From NCBI GenBank assembly GCA_001782645.1, contig MFPH01000040.1, forward strand, positions 1,752-7,190: a stretch of 5,439 bases of DNA. The letters are read 5' to 3'. Below the pieces are notes generated by a model that saw only the letters and a list, made by a program, of their open reading frames with translations, searched no databases and was not told the origin of the DNA. The translations under genes were made by a program, and so were the position numbers. This document shows, one piece after another, positions 4,218-5,439 of the stretch; positions within the stretch are counted from its first letter, which is position 1, and the number at the start of each line of letters is the position of its first letter. The stretch comes from Candidatus Levybacteria bacterium RIFCSPLOWO2_12_FULL_37_14. GTDB taxonomy: Bacteria; Patescibacteriota; Microgenomatia; Levybacterales; UBA12049.

Positions 4218-4976
4218 TTATATCTTCTTTGCAAACAGGATGCGGCCTGCGGTTGTCTGAATGACCCGAGAGACAACTACGTCCACTGTATGACCCAAAT
4301 CTTCGCTGGCATTCTCTACAACAAGCATAGTGCCATCATCCAAGTATCCAACTCCCTGTGTTGCTTCTTTACCTTTATGCAAAATGCTTATATGTAAAGC
4401 CTCTCCCGGAACAGCAGTTATCTTCAGATGATTTGCCAAGGTATTTACATTGATCGCCAAAACACCGCTAATGGTTGCTTTTTTCTCCAGATTATAATCG
4501 CAAGTTATAATTCTCCCCTTATTACTTTTTGCGGCAATAATTAATTTTTCATCAACTTCTTTGTTTTTGGAATCTTCCAGGTCTTGCAGAACCATGAACT
4601 TGTTTCTCTTTCCTTTTTTTAATTTCTCAAGCAGATCAAACCCCTTTCTTCCCCTGACTCTTTTGACCATATCCTGAGAATCTGCGATGTGCTTTAACTC
4701 CGAAAGTATACTTTCCAAAACTACAAATGTTCCTGTAAATACGCCCAAAGCAACAACATCGAATATTCTTCCGTCTATAATTGCTGAAGTATCCAGAAAT
4801 ATTGGATTTTTTTCCGCCAGCTGGCGGATCTTTTTTTGGAAATTTGGTTTTTTTTTCGAACGTTTAAATCTGGGCATTCTGGCAAGTGTTTTCGCCACTT
4901 CACTTGCAATACTGTTGACAAATCCTTTGGGAAATTTTTGTGTTTCTTTTTTTACTTTTTCTTCTATTTTTTTCAT
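4218..4976 (-). CDS. PIN-TRAM domain protein, soluble YacL-type
   Basis: A 252-residue protein with three parts. Residues 1-58 are highly basic and probably helical. Residues 59-178 are a PIN nuclease domain beginning IFLDTSAIIDGRI, with acidic metal-binding candidates D62, E93, D142 and D160. Residues from about 183 to 250 are a TRAM domain, with PGEALH, GKEATQGVGYLDDGTMLVVE-like strands and an end at QTTAGRILFAKKI; TRAM binds RNA. The order PIN then TRAM matches the C-terminal two-thirds of Bacillus YacL (about 366 residues), but YacL's N-terminal membrane helices are replaced by a basic segment. In Bacillus yacL follows radA and disA; here radA comes directly before and disA is absent. The ATG overlaps the radA stop as ATGA, so translation is probably coupled; no Shine-Dalgarno is seen. 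Likely an RNA- or DNA-directed nuclease or RNA-binding factor; the target is unknown. Confidence 0.88.
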   Translation of the reverse strand: MKKIEEKVKKETQKFPKGFVNSIASEVAKTLARMPRFKRSKKKPNFQKKIRQLAEKNPIFLDTSAIIDGRIFDVVALGVFTGTFVVLESILSELKHIADSQDMVKRVRGRKGFDLLEKLKKGKRNKFMVLQDLEDSKNKEVDEKLIIAAKSNKGRIITCDYNLEKKATISGVLAINVNTLANHLKITAVPGEALHISILHKGKEATQGVGYLDDGTMLVVENASEDLGHTVDVVVSRVIQTTAGRILFAKKI

Positions 4977-5439
4977 CTTGTTAAGCTCAACATGACATCT
5001 TTTAATGTTTTGAATTTATTAGAACTTAGTATATCCTTAAAACCTAGCTTTTGTGCCTCCTTGATGCGCTTTTCTGTTGATTGGGCCTTACGCAATTCTC
5101 CCAAAAGACCAACCTCTCCAATTGCAACTTTATTAGAAATCTTAATGTTTTGAAAACTGGAAATAATCGCCAGACAAATACTTAAATCGGTTCCCGGATC
5201 AGAAAGTTTTATTCCGCCTGCAACATTGACAAAAACATCCATTCCGCTTAATGGAATATTGCAATGTTTTTGCAAAACTGCCAATAAAAGTTCCAATCGC
5301 TTGTAATCAATGCCGGACGCAACACGTCTCGGAATTGGGATTCTGCTTTGCAGAACTAGCGCTTGAATTTCAACCAGAAACGCCCGCGTGCCTTCCATTG
5401 TCACTGAAAGAACACTGCCTGATACTGCCCCGTCGTTGG
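4973..5439 (-). CDS. radA: DNA repair protein RadA/Sms, C-terminal part (5' end beyond the window)
   Basis: The frame is open to the window end: 154 complete codons from NDGAVSGSVLSV through to the TGA at 4975-4973. A GTG at 5404 and the ATG just after it are internal, because the upstream residues already match RadA. RadA is a RecA-like ATPase that drives branch migration in recombinational repair. The visible part is its C-terminal Lon-protease-like domain: TMEGTRAFLVEIQALV, RRVASGIDYKRLELLLAVL, DVFVNVAGGIKLSDPGTDL, AIGEVGLLGELR and EKRIKEAQKLGF are characteristic. A typical RadA has about 450 residues, so zinc finger, Walker A and KNRFG motif would lie outside the window. The gene overlaps the PIN-TRAM start by 4 nt (ATGA), which indicates a shared transcript. 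The TGA stop shows that UGA is not recoded in this genome. Confidence 0.93.
   Translation of the reverse strand, partial: NDGAVSGSVLSVTMEGTRAFLVEIQALVLQSRIPIPRRVASGIDYKRLELLLAVLQKHCNIPLSGMDVFVNVAGGIKLSDPGTDLSICLAIISSFQNIKISNKVAIGEVGLLGELRKAQSTEKRIKEAQKLGFKDILSSNKFKTLKDVMLSLTR

Noticed and set aside
4687..5153. Phe-rich plus-strand frames opposite the PIN-TRAM and radA genes
   Set aside because: The phenylalanine runs come from lysine codons on the other strand; these are shadows.

Overview
The window looks like a chromosome segment from a streamlined, AT-rich bacterium, most likely of the Candidate Phyla Radiation (Patescibacteria, Microgenomates-like). This is an inference from short genes, tight minus-strand pairs, a weak or absent Shine-Dalgarno signal, and intergenic regions packed with GC-rich palindromes. 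UGA is a normal stop here: radA ends in TGA inside an ATGA overlap, so there is no sign of recoding. No tRNA, rRNA, CRISPR array or transposase was seen.

Layout: (1) 2-616, plus strand, the 3' part of a glycosyltransferase-2-like gene with a degraded metal-binding motif. (2) 617-796, a palindrome-rich convergent intergenic region. (3) 797-2667, minus strand, a two-gene operon: a PIG-L/LmbE zinc deacetylase, then 5 nt later a cysteinyl-tRNA-synthetase-family protein. (4) 2668-2889, a divergent regulatory region with promoters for both directions, a perfect DnaA-box sequence and an operator-like inverted repeat. (5) 2890-3045, plus strand, a 51-residue basic protein behind a near-consensus promoter. 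(6) 3046-3573, noncoding, holding a strong candidate for a structured RNA of about 209 nt (3293-3501). (7) 3574-3936, plus strand, an unrecognised 120-residue ORF. (8) 3937-4217, palindromes and short repeats. (9) 4218-5439, minus strand, radA (cut by the window end) overlapping by 4 nt a PIN-TRAM gene related to the soluble part of YacL.

The most interesting point is the operon at 797-2667. The synthetase-family protein carries signatures I associate with MshC (mycothiol cysteine ligase) rather than ordinary CysRS: GITPYD-THLGHA, KMSKSKGNLVLVS, FSHHYRE, a LDTP tail, and no C-terminal anticodon-binding domain. Its partner belongs to the same deacetylase superfamily as MshB. In mycothiol synthesis MshB exposes a glucosamine amine and MshC joins cysteine to it. 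The pair could therefore make a cysteine-aminosugar thiol or a related cysteinyl conjugate. The rival reading is a shortened CysRS beside an unrelated deacetylase.

The second point is the noncoding block 3293-3501. It is about 48% G+C after a stretch of about 27% G+C, its two ends pair over 13 positions, and it contains at least three further compatible helices plus a competing pairing. I could not match it to tmRNA, RNase P RNA, SRP RNA, 6S RNA or a riboswitch class from memory.
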